This document shows, one piece after another, positions 33,867 to 34,995 of a stretch of 34,995 nt of DNA; positions within the stretch are counted from its first letter, which is position 1, and each line of letters begins with the position of its first letter. Source of the stretch: an uncultured Actinomycetes bacterium (GTDB lineage Bacteria; Actinomycetota; Acidimicrobiia; Acidimicrobiales; RAAP-2); the NCBI GenBank assembly GCA_903873775.1, contig CAIQPR010000028.1:1-34995 (forward strand). Reading direction: 5' to 3'. A program made the translations under genes and the position numbers. The notes under the pieces were generated by a model, which was given only the letters and a program-made list of their open reading frames with translations, ran no database searches and was not told the origin of the DNA.

Positions 33867-33930
33867 TAACCTGCGTGCGGAGCCATCCCGTCCAGGCATG
33901 TGTCGTGGACGTACCCGTGTCGAAAGGTGA
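33867..33930 (+). promoter_or_regulatory. sodN -10 candidate and Shine-Dalgarno
   Basis: TAACCT (33867-33872) fits TAnnnT, and AAAGGTGA (33923-33930) ends 4 bases before the sodN ATG. This gives a leader of roughly 50 bases, in contrast to the divergent leaderless-style sodX. The -35 is not clear. Confidence 0.4.
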
Positions 33931-33934
33931 AACC

Positions 33935-34351
33935 ATGAGTTTCCGTACCCGAATCGCGACGCTGCTGGCGTCGCACGCCCCGACCCTCACCGTTCACGCG
34001 CACTGCGACCTTCCCTGCGGCGTCTACGACCCGGCGCAGGCCAAGATCGAAGCGCAGTCCGTGAAGGCGTGCATCGAGAAGTACAACGGCTCGAGCGACC
34101 CCGACTTCAAGGTTCGCGCGACCATCATCAAGGAAGAGCGCGCCGACCTGGTCAAGCACCACCTCTGGGTCCTGTGGACGGACTACTTCAAGCCCGAGCA
34201 CCTCGCCGCCCACCCGGACCTCCACGACTTGTTCTGGAAGGCCACGAAGTCGGCTGGAGAAGCGAAGAAAACCAACGATGTCGCCGTCGCTGACCGCCTC
34301 CTGAGCGAGATTGACGCCATCGCCGAGATCTTCTGGGCGACCAAGAAGTAA
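33935..34351 (+). CDS. sodN: Nickel superoxide dismutase
   Basis: 138 residues from ATG 33935, supported by the ribosome site; an upstream in-frame GTG at 33875 is not needed. The 22-residue propeptide ends TLTVHA, followed by the nickel hook HCDLPCGVY. After cleavage His1, Cys2 and Cys6 ligate Ni and Tyr9 gates the site. The mature length of about 116 residues is close to the known NiSOD size. The rest is the expected four-helix bundle (KIEAQSVKACIEKYN, HHLWVLWTDYFKPEHL, DAIAEIFWATKK). Disproportionates superoxide. It ends just before a strong hairpin. Confidence 0.96.
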   Translation: MSFRTRIATLLASHAPTLTVHAHCDLPCGVYDPAQAKIEAQSVKACIEKYNGSSDPDFKVRATIIKEERADLVKHHLWVLWTDYFKPEHLAAHPDLHDLFWKATKSAGEAKKTNDVAVADRLLSEIDAIAEIFWATKK

Positions 34352-34366
34352 CACAACGTCTCTTAC

Positions 34367-34408
34367 AACAACACAGCCCCGGTGCGCTCGCACCGGGGCT
34401 GTGTTGTT
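34367..34408. terminator. Strong hairpin terminator, probably bidirectional
   Basis: A perfect 19-bp inverted repeat (left arm 34367-34385, right arm 34390-34408) rich in GC at the loop side and ending in AAC/GTT at the base, with a 4-base loop. It lies 15 bases after sodN and 15 bases past the end of the convergent zinc-finger gene. T-rich sequence follows on the plus strand (TTGTTTGTTG) and TGTTGTTG on the minus strand, so both genes could terminate here. Confidence 0.85.
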
Positions 34409-34423
34409 TGTTGCGCGAAATAA

Positions 34424-34627
34424 CTACTGGGCGTCGACCTCACTCAGCTTCGGGTGCGCCACGCACGTCGTCAGCAAGGGGTCCTGGGCGAGGGCGACAG
34501 TATCGATGTCTTCGCCACACGTCTCGCAGGCGCGGTAGCTCCCGCTGCGAAGGCGATCGAGAGCGAGGTCGACGTCGGCCAAGACCCGTCCAATCTTGGC
34601 CACGGTTTCGTTGGAGATTTCAGCCAC
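34424..34627 (-). CDS. Mini DksA/TraR-type zinc-finger protein
   Basis: 67 residues from GTG 34627. An N-terminal helix (ETVAKIGRVLADVDLALDRL) leads into a zinc finger in the DksA/TraR arrangement: C34-x2-C37 (ACETCGEDI) and C55-x2-H58 (TTCVAHP), with the ALAQDP link that is conserved between the two halves. The last ligand is His rather than the usual Cys. It lacks the long coiled coil of DksA, so any action on RNA polymerase would be TraR-like; the function is unproven. TAGTGT lies 6 bases upstream of the GTG. It converges with sodN. Confidence 0.85.
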   Translation of the reverse strand: MAEISNETVAKIGRVLADVDLALDRLRSGSYRACETCGEDIDTVALAQDPLLTTCVAHPKLSEVDAQ

Positions 34628-34633
34628 GCGCGC

Positions 34634-34639
34634 ACACTA
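34634..34639 (-). promoter_or_regulatory. Candidate leaderless -10 for the zinc-finger gene
   Basis: TAGTGT on the minus strand, followed by 6 bases and the GTG; the same hexamer and spacing as at the menaquinone-reductase gene. The remaining 34640-34700 shows no other gene. Confidence 0.4.
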
Positions 34640-34700
34640 CTTGAGCGTCCACGATTCACGGCTTGGCCTTGGCCGAAGCAAGCCTGAGTCTCATCCATCG

Positions 34701-34729
34701 TCGGACCAGATCGGCAATTCTCGTAGGAT
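34701..34729 (+). promoter_or_regulatory. tRNA-Lys promoter
   Basis: TCGGAC (34701-34706) and TAGGAT (34724-34729) are separated by 17 bases, and the -10 ends 7 bases before the first tRNA base, so transcription would start at or near the mature 5' end. Confidence 0.5.
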
Positions 34730-34736
34730 GGCACCC

Positions 34737-34809
34737 GGGCCGCTAGCTCATCCGGAAGAGCAGGGGACTTTTAATCCCAAGGTGCCGGGATCGAGACCCG
34801 GGCGGCCCA
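34737..34809 (+). tRNA. tRNA-Lys (anticodon UUU)
   Basis: A 73-base cloverleaf: acceptor GGGCCGC/GCGGCCC (34737-34743 with 34802-34808), D-stem GCTC/GAGC, anticodon loop CTTTTAA with TTT at 34770-34772, T-stem CCGGG/CCCGG and discriminator A34809. CCA is not encoded. The outermost anticodon-stem pair (G27, A43) is mismatched and the T-loop begins ATCGA rather than TTCGA, both mildly unusual. Confidence 0.9.
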
Positions 34810-34813
34810 CAAG

Positions 34814-34837
34814 ACCCCTGGTCACAGGCTTAGGGGT
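34814..34837 (+). terminator. Weak hairpin after tRNA-Lys
   Basis: ACCCCT (34814-34819) pairs with AGGGGT (34832-34837) across a 12-base loop, followed by TAT. A competing CCTG/CAGG hairpin (34817-34828) overlaps it. It is a plausible tRNA terminator but has no T run. Confidence 0.35.
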
Positions 34838-34855
34838 TATGCAATCGGCGTCAAA

Positions 34856-34876
34856 TGTAGCCAATTGTGTAGCCAA
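34856..34876. repeat. 9-bp direct repeat TGTAGCCAA next to tRNA-Lys
   Basis: TGTAGCCAA occurs at 34856-34864 and again at 34868-34876, a 12-base period, in AT-richer DNA just past the tRNA. Closely spaced short repeats beside a tRNA are typical of tyrosine-integrase arm sites, which is inference because no integrase lies in the window. Confidence 0.6.
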
Positions 34877-34883
34877 ACGATTT

Positions 34884-34995
34884 CTATTCGGTGGACTTTG
34901 GGTGACCGGTCATAGCTCCCGTCAGCCACACCGTCCTCTTTGCGTCATCAATGCAGTACCAGAGCCGCCCACCGCTTGTCACTTCATATTGCCAC
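34884..34995 (-). CDS. 3' end of a possible RelE/ParE-like toxin gene (truncated by window edge)
   Basis: The minus-strand frame is open from the window edge to TAG (34886-34884), giving the last 36 residues. They read as a plausible protein end: WQYEVTSGGRLWYCIDD, then RTVWLTGAMTGHPKSTE. Two-strand Arg/Tyr/Trp patterns followed by a conserved GHPK-type ending resemble small RelE/ParE-superfamily toxins and related accessory-element proteins, but with so little sequence this is tentative. The lower GC content and tRNA-adjacent position fit an acquired element. Confidence 0.45.
   Translation of the reverse strand, partial: WQYEVTSGGRLWYCIDDAKRTVWLTGAMTGHPKSTE

Noticed and set aside
34640-34700. 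Possible small gene between the zinc-finger gene and tRNA-Lys
   Set aside because: No frame with a plausible start, ribosome site and protein-like composition; the region is explained by promoters.
1-34995. CRISPR array, rRNA genes, insertion sequences
   Set aside because: No regularly spaced long repeats, no rRNA-like sequence and no transposase-like reading frame seen.

Overview
The window is high-GC, tightly packed bacterial chromosome, most likely from an actinobacterium. The markers are a mycothiol-type glycosyltransferase (MshA), a Rex redox sensor beside hemA, a nickel superoxide dismutase with its SodX protease, a menaquinone-reductase-like flavoprotein beside complex I, frequent GTG starts, and many starts directly preceded by a TAnnnT -10 box (leaderless style). 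Acidimicrobiia is my best guess at class level; that is inference from gene content and style, not a search result.

Layout. 1-1248: 3' part of a HemY-type (copro)protoporphyrinogen oxidase. 1245-5832: a small HAD phosphatase, a large membrane protein fusing a degenerate metallophosphoesterase-like region to an MprF/LysX-like lipid aminoacyltransferase domain, and an SPFH/stomatin protein. 5916-22185 (minus strand): a complete 14-gene nuoA-N operon with an extra 52-residue membrane-protein ORF between nuoL and nuoM and a translationally coupled ATP-grasp enzyme after nuoN. 22228-23559 (plus): the menaquinone-reductase-like flavoprotein, divergent from nuoA. 23556-31390 (minus): proC, rex, hemA, hemC, hemD, hemB, hemL and an unknown one-TM protein coupled to hemL. 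31411-33838 (minus): YbjN-like gene, mshA, an XRE regulator and sodX; sodN is divergent (plus). 34367-34408: strong hairpin between convergent sodN and a mini DksA-type zinc-finger gene. 34737-34809: tRNA-Lys(UUU), followed by visibly more AT-rich DNA holding a short direct repeat and the 3' end of a possible RelE/ParE-like toxin gene, which looks like the edge of an integrated element.

How the genes work together. Complex I reduces menaquinone with NADH, and the divergent flavoprotein probably saturates part of the menaquinone side chain. Rex senses NADH/NAD+ and sits directly upstream of the tetrapyrrole genes (glutamyl-tRNA to uroporphyrinogen III). MshA (mycothiol), NiSOD/SodX and the XRE regulator form a redox-defence neighbourhood.

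Most starts in the operons are fixed by 1-4 base stop/start overlaps (ATGA, GTGA, TGATG, TAATG). No gene-free stretch exceeds about 150 bases. The least explained items are the degenerate phosphoesterase-lipid synthase fusion, the nuoL-nuoM small ORF, the ATP-grasp gene tied to nuoN, and the leaderless-promoter pattern, including two -10 boxes built on the stop codon of the preceding gene.
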